Shown one piece after another: positions 39,501-50,800 of a stretch of 64,000 bases of DNA. Position 1 is the first letter of the stretch, and every line of letters begins with the position of its first letter. The DNA lies in contig CM082591.2 of NCBI GenBank assembly GCA_040954595.2, positions 2,480,001 through 2,544,000 on the forward strand, read 5' to 3'. Origin of the DNA: Balanoglossus misakiensis. Lineage: Eukaryota; Hemichordata. Made by a program: the position numbers and the translations under genes. The notes under the pieces are model-generated. The model was not told where the DNA came from. It was given only the letters and a program-made list of their open reading frames with translations, and ran no database searches.

Positions 39501-40205
39501 CAAGCCACAGTAGAAGTCGTCTCCCCTATTCACGGCTCATTCATTCTGGAATCCTGACTCCCTCAAATCGGACAAACGTTTCCCCCTTTTGCGCCCAATT
39601 CCGGGCGGTGTTTCAGCGTATATGGTGTAACACAGGGGGGCCATTCAAAAAGCTCGACAAACCGTTGAAAAACACGGCTTTAAAAACAGCGGCGAAAGGA
39701 GTGTCCAGATTTCTCGATGAAAAGGCATATGTACATTGATATGCAAACCGTCGCTTGTGGGACACTGTTGTGTTCGCGCCTTTTTCTACCCCCGTCTGTC
39801 GGCAACTTCAGAAACGAGGCAGCATAAAGGAGTGTTTATTGAATAAACCTAATTATCGGAATTTTAATGAGAACAGTGTAGTGACTGAAAAGCAGCGGGA
39901 TCTCGGCCCCACTTTACCCCGGCTTCGCCACAAAGCCCAAGTTTCATTCACTCCGCTAGTGACCTTTCAACTTTCGCTCTAACTTCTCGGGAGGGGGTGG
40001 CTGGGAGCCGGTCTGATAATGAGTTTGTTGAACCGCTTATAGCGATTTGCTCAACGCCGAAATTATCCGAACCAGTTCCGATATAAGACTAAGAAATGCC
40101 ACCTCTGACCGAAAGACTACTGTTACAGTACACATCGCGCGAGACAGACAGAAGCGCAAGACAAAGGATAACAAAACAAACAAATATGATTGCACAATTT
40201 ATATA

Positions 40206-40375
40206 ACATACATACATACATACATACATACATACATACATACATACATACATACATACATACATACATACATACATACATACATACATACATACATACA
40301 TACATACATACATACATACATACATACATACATACATACATACATACATACATACATACATACATACATACATAC
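40206..40375. repeat. (CATA)n tetranucleotide microsatellite, about 42 units
   Basis: Nearly perfect 170-bp CATA array. Six overlapping open frames through it (Ile-His-Thr-Tyr and Met-Tyr-Val-Cys runs) are artefacts. Confidence 0.98.
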
Positions 40376-40725
40376 ACGCGCAGTACAGCTATCAAAATCC
40401 TCAACGAATCGCAATACGAAGCAGATTTCGATGTACTACTTATGGTGACTGACCACAAAATGTGACGAAGTAATTGGAAATCCAAATACCAAATGGATAA
40501 TTAAATAGGACTTATGTAATTGCGAAGGTGGTCGTACTATCTGCAAAATGTGTTCCTTTCCCAAAGGATGCTTAACCCGGATGAGTTGTACTAATTAATT
40601 AATTATTTTTCTTATCGATCTCGGTCAATTAAAAGACACCAATGTCTTCACTCACCCTTGGTGTCATTAATAGCACTTACAACTACAATGAGGTGTTCGA
40701 TTGCGTTTGTCAATCATACTCATTG

Positions 40726-40768
40726 CTCTCTCTCTCTCTCTCTCTCCCACTCTCTCTCTCTCCCTCCC

Positions 40769-40803
<35 letters not shown>

Positions 40804-40818
40804 CCCTCTCTCCCCTCT
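40726..40818. repeat. (CT)n microsatellite with CCC interruptions
   Basis: A long CTCTCT array broken by CCCA, CCCTCCCCC and GTTCC. Confidence 0.95.
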
Positions 40819-43800
40819 TTCCTAGCATGATTCCCACAACGAATCGAAACTTCAAGACAATAAAAAAGATTAAACCGCTTTCGAATTTTTTGCTGTTGTT
40901 TGATTAAATCCCAGAGAAAAATCAACACGACGACAAAGGATATTGACATTTGCTATTGTTCGCGTCAGCAGAGCTCTTTATCTGAGTGCGTTGTTGAATG
41001 CTTCTATTTTGACGTAATGAAGTCATGAATCGTGTAAATTGGGGAAGTTTAATTCGATCCAATGCTGGGTTATGAGAGCATGTCGGCGATATACGCGTCT
41101 CCCTGGTGCTGCGCGTCCAATGACGCCGTTCAAACTTGGGTATCTGGGTCACTTGGTGATGGTAGTGATAGCCACCGTGATTTTGTGATCCCTGGGCGGC
41201 GGTGGAGCCGGTCTCTGCCGCCGCCGGAAAACCCACGCCCCGTGTCCGTACATCGCAGCTTTTACATGCATTTGTGCGATTACGCCTACTGTCATCCCCA
41301 AGCTTCTGTGACAGCAGAGTGCTTCCAACAATACATCAGTCATCAACAAACACAGGCTTGTTTATATTTAATTACGCGGAAACAAGCGAAAAGAAACAAG
41401 TGCCCGAGCAAAGGCAACAAGCTTTATTGAAAATTGGCGACTCCGTGTGTTTGGAGTCTGGGACGCTGGCGACTTCTCGCTGTTTTCCTAAGGCCTACTT
41501 TTGAAAAGCCGATGTCTGTTGGCCGTAACACGATCTGCGAGTTTAGCAAACACCGCCAGGATGGTCTGTCCCAGCAATGCGCATTGTTTCCACGCATTGT
41601 ATCTTATTTAAAAGACGACATTTTTTCTCCTATTGTTCGCCGCCGGATTTTCACATCTTCGGCGTTTGCTTCAGAAATTCTTCGCGTCTTATGCGCCTAT
41701 CTGTCTCACTGCACTGACGAGCGTCTCCGGTTACCATCGTTACCATCCCACAATGACAGGCATTTTCGCAAAATATTAAAGATATTTAGTACTCATAAAC
41801 ACAAGACTATCCGCATTTTTAAGATTGTGACGTGGCGTTTGATGATAGAGAAAAAGTGTTTCGAACGGACTTCTACGAGACTTGGACACACTATCTAACT
41901 AATTTAAATACCATCATCGGATTTCTCGAAGCCGTTTAGCCGAAGTGGGGAATTTGGCTATGTTTGACATCCTCAAGTAATCGGAAACTCTGTTTCGGTC
42001 TCAAGTTAAGTGTTGCCACCATTGAAATACAAGGCGGGGTCATCTGACCTTTTCGTGAACTTGAAGTCACATTTTGGAGCCTGCAGAAAAATAACTGCCA
42101 TTCTGTAACTTGACCAGATATCGCGGGATTTGATGTATGACATTATAGGTTATTCGTCGCCGTTTGTCCGTATATCCAGTGCAGTTCTCGTAAAATTCAA
42201 AACGAAATAAATCAACGCGGGTCAATTAACCTCACACGGTAATGACTGCCCCATTTATTTAGAACGAGGCCAGGCGTGGTCTGGTGTGCATTCAGAAAGC
42301 AATTATTTCACAACTAACGCAATTTAACACCGAATTTGTTGACCATTGCAACTTTCAATACATCCGGTTTTGCGTACTCATTAGAGCCAATTTGTCTAAG
42401 CCATTTATCTCAAAGCGCTCTTGTTTTTGTTTTTCTCACAGACCCATGCTGTGACCCATTTTCCTACACGCGCAGGATTTCGCGTTTTTTTTCTAAAGTT
42501 TACAACCAAGTAAAACGTCTACCCTCCTTTTCCTAAAGAAATGTTGACGACAACAAGTGTACACCTTTCGCGCCACAAAGAGAAGCTTAACTTAATTACA
42601 GGGAACGGTGTCTGATAATACTTACACACAAATTCTCAGTACCGCCAACCCCAGTCCACACTGACGACTCGATGACGATCAACATGAAGACGATAATCTG
42701 TGAAGTAAAAGAAAAAAATACTAAACGTTAGGAAATATTGGTAGGCCTCGCTGACACAGTGTTTTCTGTTTACTGTCTAAGTTGCATGATTGTTACCCAA
42801 AGTTGTTGAACATTTCCAATGTCCTAACATTCAGTGCAAATACATTCATTTTGGGGCAAACTAAAACCGACACTGTCAATAGTGTCGATGTAAAGTAAAG
42901 AGCAAAGCTCGGGAAAAAACTGGGCTTGTTACTTGGATTTATTAGAGAGAGAGGGAACCCATCCTTCGTTATATAAGAATGTTTCGTTGCTTGTCAAAAA
43001 AGTCAGAAAGTTTGACACCGTTCGATGACGTCACCCACTTCCAGGGCACAGCGCAGACACGGTGAAAGAAGTTTGTTTGAAACGGTTTGTGTAGTTAGAA
43101 TACAGTGCCACTTACGGAGGCATCCACTCATGAACTGTTTGAGAACGCGTATTAGTTTGCCCCGAACAAACATTTCTCCGCTAATCGTTCTTTGGTTTGA
43201 ACTGACCGGTCACCGTTATATTGAACGAGCAAACAAACGGGGGTACTCAATCCAAAAGCTGTATGTATACAATGTCGTCTTCTCTGTGCCCGTTGAAGAC
43301 CGGGAAGGCTGACATCTTGCCGCCAAAAACGAATGGTTCAAAATTGGCGGTAAAAATGTCAGACACATTTTTCACATTTTTCGATGTTTCACGTTCTTTT
43401 TGGGTAGGGGTGTTGAATTTTGGACTAAAATATTCAAATATGAAATTATTTTCCAAAATTTATGCCGTCAGGTTTACTAGAAGACTGTACGGTAATGGCA
43501 TGTTGTCGAGGCGACTGCCGCGTCGTTCTTCAAGTCCACTGCCCGACTGCAACATCTCCGGGAGCGTGAAAAAGGTGTTTATTTAACACCAACTTCTGCC
43601 ACCTAATCACACAGTGTGTTAGATAGTTCGGAAAACTCGCTTAGCGCAGGTCATTTAACCTTCTGCAAGCCAGTTTGCCTTCCGCATCGACAGCAGGGCG
43701 ATTTAACACGTTGTTCTTACCAAACCCGCTGACAAATGCGATTTCCAAAGCAAGTCACATTTTCCCCTTCGCTAGATCGCATGAAAATCACACCACGCTT

Positions 43801-44489
43801 TGTGATGTTTACGGTTGTCAAGTAAGAGGCCCTTTCCCTCTGCTGTAAATGTATTCTATAGGATTTGCAGGTCGGCCCCTGTAGGAACAAGAAATTGCAT
43901 TTTTGCTCCCATTCAAAGTATGAGCCTGGCCTAAGGCGAGCTATTCAACAATTCTGCCTTATCTGGTCAATCAGACTCCATTGGACTCATGACAGAGCAT
44001 TAGCTAACTATTTCCTAAATTCAAAGGTTTCCTCTCTGGTTCTGGTCCTCTGTTCGACGAAAAAAAGGAGGAAAGAAAAACATCCCTGGCGACAAATGGC
44101 TATCAGGGAAGCGCGCCATTCAAATCTGACGATGGCGACCGACGACCAGTCATAGAAATAGACACCCCCACCCCCCTCTCTCTGTGAAATCTCGCGCGAA
44201 ATTGTGATAGGCTGCCAGCTCGCGAGCTATGCGAGTCACATTTGTGGAAAGATTGAATATGACTGAAACAGAGCCCGAAGACGTCAGAGTGTCTAACACG
44301 GCGTAATGACAACAATTGCCGAGCTGGAATGTGATAAAAAGTGGCAAAATTATTAATACAGTGTAACGTTTTCGAGTCTAAATCCGAGTCTGAATCTGAA
44401 TATTCTCCTCGCTTACTCATTTAGTAGCCGACCGCCAGAAATCACAGCATAGCATTTATTTTAATGAAACAGGCGATTTTTTAAAGTCA

Positions 44490-44700
44490 AACTTAGAGCG
44501 AGGGTGCACCGACATCTTAAATTCATTCCGTTTGAAAAAGACCCCACTACGCCACAAGTGTAAGAATATCCACCCCACTTAATTATTCCAGACGACGAAA
44601 ATTGCCTGGGCGGGAACTCGAGCCCCGCGCCAGCGCGGTGATAGGTCCACCATGGCAGTGATAGATCGCCGCGTTGAACTATCAGCCCCAAGAGATCGCT
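44490..44700 (-). mobile_element. tRNA-derived SINE-like element
   Basis: On the minus strand an A-box-like TAGTTCAACGCGG (complement of 44669-44681) is followed by a B-box-like GGCTCGAGTTCCC (complement of 44612-44624), matching the RNA polymerase III internal promoter (GGTTCGANTCC) with two or three changes. The distance is longer than in a normal tRNA, and a non-tRNA tail continues to about 44490. That is the layout of a SINE. The tail contains TCGTCTG. Boundaries and target duplications are not clear. Confidence 0.4.
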
Positions 44701-46947
44701 ACTAAAAATTGGACCAATATTTCTGACTGACTCGCCCCTAAGCGTCGTTCGATGCGCATAATCAGAGGTAGGTATTCACCGAGACTATGTCATATATAAA
44801 CAACCCCGTCGCCAAACTTACGGGATCCGGGCTGTAATTATATTAACGGGACGGAGCAGGTACGCGGCCACGCATACAGTAATCTGATCTTTGTGTTCAA
44901 AGTTTCGCGATAATTGTTCAGGTTTTGTTTTCTGGGGAGGGACAATCAGTCCTGTTTTTGAACGATAACGCGATAATTTGTTTTTTTTCGTGGGAAAGTA
45001 CAGAGCACCCAGTTTGCGCATGTTTCCACTGTCCTCTACAATAGCAATGGCAAGAATTGTCACGCCTTTCGCCACGTATTCTTTTCAGAACAGCGATCTT
45101 AATTTTGTCCGGTTGATGAACAATCGCACATTCATCTCACTGAGACGATGGCTTCGACTTCTCTCAAGGAAGCAATGACATTTTCATCGGTCATTGGTTG
45201 GTCTTCGTTTTCTGTCCCGCCGATAACAATCGGTTAACTTGCGCGTGTAAGACCTATAGAAAGTCTCGCAGACTTTCTTTGATGGTGGGCAATTTCGTCT
45301 TTGAATCGGATTAACCAACGAATTTAGTGCAACTTCAATCTCCACTGACTTCTCTCTGGTCATTTGCTTTAATCGGCAATTTTCACAGCAAATCAAAATG
45401 GCGTTAGGAAGCGGTTTAAAAAGGGTCTTCTCTTCTCTGGGCGCATTTAACGGGAAATGTTTTTGGGCTGTCTGAGGGTGTAACCATGTGGAAATGTTTT
45501 AAGTCTTTTTCTTCTGCACAAGTGATATGGCACGTGTAGTGAGGTAATCAAAGAGACTTGGAGCGCGAAACAATGGGAATCCATGAACGCCATACAAACG
45601 TTCCAAACTTTCCCATTCGGCTCGGTGTCGACATTTTACAGACGATCTACCCCCCCCCCCCCCAAAAAAAAAAAAAAAAAAAAAAAATCAGCGGTCACGG
45701 AAAGAAATTCCGGGACAGGCGCAGAAGAGACGCGCGCGCGTCTCTTTGTTCTTGACGCGTAAAGAGGCACGGTTGTCGCTTTCCCCCTCCACGACCAATC
45801 ACAATCGGGCTTCTTTAACGAAATCAAGTCACCCTCCTCAGTTTATTAGGTACATATTTGTTATTTCTCTTGTCTGGAGAGCCCCCGTGTAATCGGAGCC
45901 AATCCCGGCGATTGGCGGATACATGTTAGTTACGCATGGGCCACGCAATAAACGGGATAATCCGCCATCAGTCTATATACATTGAACTACTAAGGGCTTA
46001 AATTATAAACCAACAGACCATTCACTTCACACTTAACAAGTACGTGTCAAAAACTAAATAGTTTCGAAAATTAGCACTCTATCGACAATGTTTACTGCGC
46101 GAGCCTCTGACTGCCGAACCACGTTCACTGAAACGAGAGAAGTGGAAAAGTTGTATTGGTGGGAAATGGTGAAGGGATTCCACCACAAGGAAATACCAAG
46201 AAAGTTAATCTTGGATTTTTTTTCTTGAAATATACACACGATTTATGTACATTTGGACGTGTCGCCATAAGTTTATACGTTGTAACGGGTAGTGTTTACA
46301 TTGCATGGTAAAATCGGTAGACGGTTTAAGTAAATGTTGAAATACTAAAGTCAATACTTTATACCGAGTTGAGTTTTTCTTTCCTTGTGGGACGTTTCGT
46401 CTCTGGATTCTTACGTGTGGCGAGTGTCGATTTGATTGCGTGTGGAGTCAATTGTTGACAGCATCATGCATGGCACTTTCATTTTTCGCAGCCTTTCCTA
46501 CTCGTATTGAAAACCAATAAGCGAAATTCTGTCTGTCCGGGCAGGGGTCCTTTGTTAGCAGATATTGGCCAACAAGGGTGGCGCTGAGTGTGAAAAACAA
46601 TTGCAAAACAGCTTTTCTTTGAGACTTTGTCGTCGTCAATGCATGGCCACGGCGGGGGAAGAATAGGGGCTTATTAAGACTATGAGGCTCGGCGATCGAT
46701 TCTAATGCATTCGGGGAGATCACAATGGACGGGAATTAAGAAGTGTTTTTGGCCGGCCATACAGCGGGGTACAGGCACTGCAGTCGAGGAAGTTCCTGAG
46801 GGGAGACGATTCTTTGGTCTCACTGAAAAAAAAAAGTTGGTTGTGGTGTCTCGGGGATCGTCGGATTTAGCGGTGGGTGGATTTGCTGGTATTCCTCGCC
46901 CCATGCAGCGCGCATCGCATGTCGGAAATCTATGTTATCGTCCGCGC
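44701..46947. other. Proximal Pax6 upstream region
   Basis: The last 2.2 kb before the predicted promoter contains the C14/A24 junction and a 22-bp perfect palindrome (45725-45746). No exon is recognised. Confidence 0.5.
45650..45687. repeat. Poly-C/poly-A homopolymer junction
   Basis: About 14 C are followed directly by about 24 A. Confidence 0.95.
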
Positions 46948-46985
46948 TATTTAAGGGGAGCAGATTAAGCCGGCAGTCAGTAGTG
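46948..46985 (+). promoter_or_regulatory. Pax6: Candidate main Pax6 core promoter (TATA-like box plus initiator)
   Basis: TATTTAAG at 46948-46955 lies 31 bp upstream of the A in an initiator-like TCAGTA (A at 46979), the canonical TATA-to-start spacing. The segment lies about 630 bp before the Pax6 start codon and is followed by a donor/acceptor pair. Its position recalls the vertebrate P0 promoter, but homology to P0 is not shown. Confidence 0.5.
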
Positions 46986-47049
46986 TGACACGAGTGTCTC
47001 GTTGATCAGCTGTTTAGGCGGAGATAGCGGGCAGATATACACGGCGACT
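46979..47049 (+). other. Pax6: Candidate Pax6 noncoding exon 1
   Basis: If transcription starts at the initiator A (46979), the first exon runs 71 nt to the donor GACT|GTGAGT at 47050. The intron to the exon 2 acceptor is then 378 bp. No ATG is seen in the exon. It is inferred from splice signals and promoter position only. Confidence 0.45.
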
Positions 47050-47427
47050 GTGAGTTTGGGTATTTTTTGTCTGTGTGTAGAAGCCACTGATTACAAAATT
47101 GTCACTTTGCCGGGACTTTCTGTTGATCCCCGGTAATGCAGCCTAGGGCTAGGCGGTGATTGGCTGCTGCCGAACGTCAGCACACCATTCGTCGTCGCCC
47201 ACCACCACCTTCTTTGCAAAGGTACACGCTACCGGGGGGAGGCGTCATCACCATGAAGAGGGAGGGACTTCGTGTCAATGCTTTTACAGGTCACCTCACC
47301 GCTATCATGGAGTAACGTTGAAACGCAATGATTCAATCGGTGCTATAGTATCAGTCCCTGGCGTGGAGATCTCCTCTCTCCGTGTGAACTAACCCACCGA
47401 CAAAATTCTACCCGTTTTCGTTTGCAG
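47050..47427 (+). other. Pax6: Candidate Pax6 intron 1 (378 bp, in the 5' UTR)
   Basis: It is bounded by GTGAGT and TTTGCAG. Open frames inside it (for example 47156-47392) show no recognisable protein. Confidence 0.4.
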
Positions 47428-47612
47428 GCCGCACGACTGGACACGGAAGGTATTCGCTCCCAAGCACCGGTCAACCGAACTCGGCACACACCAAAACAAA
47501 AGCGGCATTTTCTGTTGTATTACTACGGGGAGTAAGCGATCACGCCTGTATCAACCCCACCAGAGTCTTTCAGTAAAGAGGGATAGTGGTCGAGGACATC
47601 CAGTCGAAGAGC
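47428..47612 (+). other. Pax6: Pax6 5' untranslated part of exon 2
   Basis: A good 3' splice site (pyrimidine-rich CCCGTTTTCGTTTGCAG) ends at 47427. The following 185 nt run without an ATG to the start codon at 47613. The absence of upstream AUGs is what one expects of an efficiently translated leader. The exact 5' end depends on the acceptor used. Confidence 0.6.
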
Positions 47613-47625
47613 ATGCCCCATAAAG
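47613..47625 (+). CDS. Pax6: Pax6 first coding exon, start codon and first four residues (MPHK plus split Gly)
   Basis: The coding part is 13 nt: ATG CCC CAT AAA G, followed by the strong donor GTAAGG at 47626. The last G is the first base of a Gly codon completed by GT at 62271, so the joined start is [14 protein letters not shown]. From memory, Drosophila eyeless has [13 protein letters not shown] at the same place, which supports the join. The start is favoured because A is at -3, no other ATG lies in this exon upstream, and an in-frame TAA at 47574-47576 closes the frame. The exon sits just downstream of a plausible core promoter, and the phase-1 donor matches the acceptor 14.6 kb away. 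The intron is long, and the join is inferred rather than seen in a transcript. Confidence 0.82.
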
Positions 47626-47826
47626 GTAAGGATATGACAACTGGTTTCTATATTCGACAACTATTTTTGTTGCAATCGCCAGCCTGATACTGGCGGCCGC
47701 GGTCTGGGCGGGGAACGAACGGGGGGATTCGGTGCGCGCTGCACCCGGGTGATCGGTTCGCTCTGCCGCCAGGATGTGTGCAAGAACTCTCGCTCGGACC
47801 CGCAAGCTACGTTCCTTGTCGACGAA

Positions 47827-47847
47827 CTCTCTCTCTCTCTCTCCCTC
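47827..47847. repeat. (CT)n short microsatellite
   Basis: About eight CT units, 200 bp after the Pax6 start-codon exon. Confidence 0.85.
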
Positions 47848-50800
47848 CGTGACCCTATGTGTATCTCAGAATTCCCTCGTAAGTTTCAGCAAGGGGGACA
47901 GGACAGGCTCCATTTTGGTTAATCTCGAGGATATGAACTATGTTGTACTGCAGGAGTCCTGACTTGTGTTTGGCTACTGCATATATACTGGTCGGGGTTG
48001 GTGGAGACATGACGAACACGTTGGTACTGGAATAAGCGCGTATACGGCAAGGGCCATCCTCTCATTCCTACACTCGCCCAAGGCCAGCTAAACCATCGAT
48101 TTCGAAAGAATTTCACCCGTTTCTTATTCGGAGATGCCGGGCACGTGGATGATTGTGTATTTAGCGTAGGTCGTAGATGGAAAAGACGGCGTTTTCGGCG
48201 AGGATTACCCGCAATTGTAGGTCCGGGTCAGGCCGTGACCCCTTCCCTTACATAGCCACACACAGCAATCGCCTTTTTGCGTTCCGCTTTCTGTATCAGA
48301 TGTTCGCTTCTGTCGAGAATCGGTGCGAGTTCAAGTGACAATTATCATGAATTCGCGAGGGATATCGAGACTGTACACTATAGGTACACGGATTTTTGGG
48401 GTCACCTTTGGTAAAGCGAATGAACACACCACTGGATAGGGTCCACGTGCTTCAGAGCACAAACAGAATCGCCCCGACTCGTTTGTTATGATGAGCGACA
48501 AACGCACACAAATCTCCGTGCCATTTCACAATCCAAATGCGACCGAACCATTCTGTCTACACAGTTTCGATCAATCTCTCTCTATCTATCTCAATGTCTC
48601 TCCCCCAATCTCGCCCCTGTCTTCCTTGACAAAAAACCACCACCACAAACCTTTCATCACGGTGACATAAGAAATGTACCTGTTTTCAACTTTCAGACTG
48701 CTGTACACTCTGAAGGTAGGGAACGAAGTAGCCGAGGAACGATGGATTTTTCTCACGAGTCACCTAGCAATGGCAAGTACAGTTAACTACACTGAGCTCC
48801 AGTGTCGTGTCACAAGCTTTACCAGTTCATGATTCCATTGAATTACCGACCAGATTATAACGAAAAATACTCCCTCCTATATATGCAAGGCCCCAAGGCA
48901 GAAAAACTAGAATACCGGCTCAGATTAATATTTTATTCTGCAAATTAAGTGTTCTGCATGCAGGGGATATGTCTGCGGTGTGGAGAGGGACGATGTGCTC
49001 TTTTTTATTTCGAGAGCGGGTAGGCACAGTCAATTTAGATAAGACGCTCGACTGACTGGCTCTCTGACCCAGAATATAACGAAACAATCGTTGGTGGTTA
49101 GTGTTGAAATCAGGAGGCAGGTACGGGAAAACAGCAACAATGAAACTCAGGACGACACAACAAGCGATCGTGGTGATCTGGTTGAGTTCTCACCACCCCA
49201 CATTTCTAATCTATGTTTTAATTTTAATTAAAAAATTGAAATCAAGTTGACTTGCCACCAGTGCCTGCAACTCGCTGTATAACATGTAGTACTAAGCGAT
49301 ACACACATTTCTAGATTTTTTTCTCAATACTCAAGGGTCCAATAGAAATGTAAAAGCAGGAGGTATGAGCGATGTATTTCCCCTGTACCCGATCCCCCAC
49401 GAGTCTTGTCCGTATAGTGGTCGACTAACGTGGAATTAAAAACCTCTTTCCCGCAATTACTGGTGTGGACATTTCGTTGAAAAGGAGAAATCGACGCTCC
49501 TTAGCTATTGCAGTATTGGCAAGTACTGATTCATAACACTGTGATTAACGACCGGGATTTGACTCGCAGCATCACATGCGCCTTGAAAATCTCAACATAA
49601 TTTTGACTCTAGATTTCGATTGTTAGGTCATGGTTATTCAGTGTTTGTCTTGTTGTTAGCAGTGTTTTTCTAAACTCAGAGAAATCGCAGTGTTTGTAGT
49701 GTTTGATTCAAAACAGGGCAAAAATCACAACTCGCGTGTTTACGTTTGAAATAATGGCCCCCTCTTAATACGCCAACTATAGACTTGATGATTCTCGTTA
49801 CCGATATTGCAAAATGTTTAATATCATGTGATAAGTGGTAGCCACGCTGTCGTCTGCGCCGATCGCTGCTAATTTTCAGTTTATTTATCTTATGCGTTCA
49901 ACAGTAATCATACATACAGAAACCATAGCGTTTATAAACACAACCGATAATTGCGTGTACCGCATTACTGATTCGATACTCGTCTGGTCGACGATTTCGA
50001 CGTTGATTTCGATCGCCGAGCTGTCGACGACGGCGATGGTGACGACTTACGAACACGGTGTCGCTATCGTGGCAAAATATCGACGGAAACCAATCTATTC
50101 GTGACAGTATTAATCCAATAAACACAAGCATGTATCTGCCGAAGCTACCATTTTGTATTGGTGTATCAAAACATAGCGTAGTTTCCCGGACTGTAGTGTG
50201 CTGACCCGAAAGGCGGTTTTGTTTCCCGGTGTTGTTCGCACGGTTTTCGCAATTTATTCCGACACTGTTTGTACATGTATCGTTGTGTAAAAAACTGTAA
50301 TATCGTAATACGCTTATAATCTACAATGCGCACCGTATTTGCTGTGTGCGGGTCATCACTGATTGCGTCGATCGGAGGGAAGGGACGCGAAGGCCCAGAA
50401 AATGGCCATCATAATCATATCAACCATCCTCGCACTCGCGTGTTTTATCTCAGCTGTAGATATTTTCGCCGGTCCATCCGCGGCTAACCAGCTTCTCGAA
50501 AACATCCCAAGCGTCTCCGTCGCAATCTCGCCGGACGCTTTGTGGCATGCCAGACACAGTCGTGACCGGGCCGGTTGACGCTAACCCCTGACAAAAGTCA
50601 TAATCAAAAATGGCGTCCGACCCCGTGTGGTATGCCTCGGTGTGCGCCCTTTGAAACGCTTAAATTAAGAGGCAGTTAAAGAAATTGATCTATCATAAAG
50701 CGCTGCGTAAAATGATATAGCTGTCCCTAATCGCGCACCGCCTATTATGTGAAAACTCTTGTGAGAAATCTGTCACTTTGCTTCTCGCGAAGTTCGACTT

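Larger units (their letters stand above)
21687..44489. other. Upstream flank without a recognised gene
   Basis: Apart from the listed repeats, poly-G/C tracts and candidate regulatory blocks, no exon is recognised on either strand. The longest frames are 28109-28612 (+), 41434-41898 (+, 154 codons) and 30694-31140 (-, 148 codons). None has a motif I can name. Confidence 0.55.

Noticed and set aside
40047-40485. Several open frames of 71-133 codons with Ile-His-Thr-Tyr or Met-Tyr-Val-Cys runs
   Set aside because: They are translations of the (CATA)n microsatellite.
41434-41898. 154-codon + frame
   Set aside because: Composition follows the local DNA, no motif is recognised and the length is compatible with chance.
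49405-49440. A-box-like CCGTATAGTGGTCGACTAACG resembling the 5' part of a tRNA
   Set aside because: No B box at the expected distance and no pairing acceptor stem.
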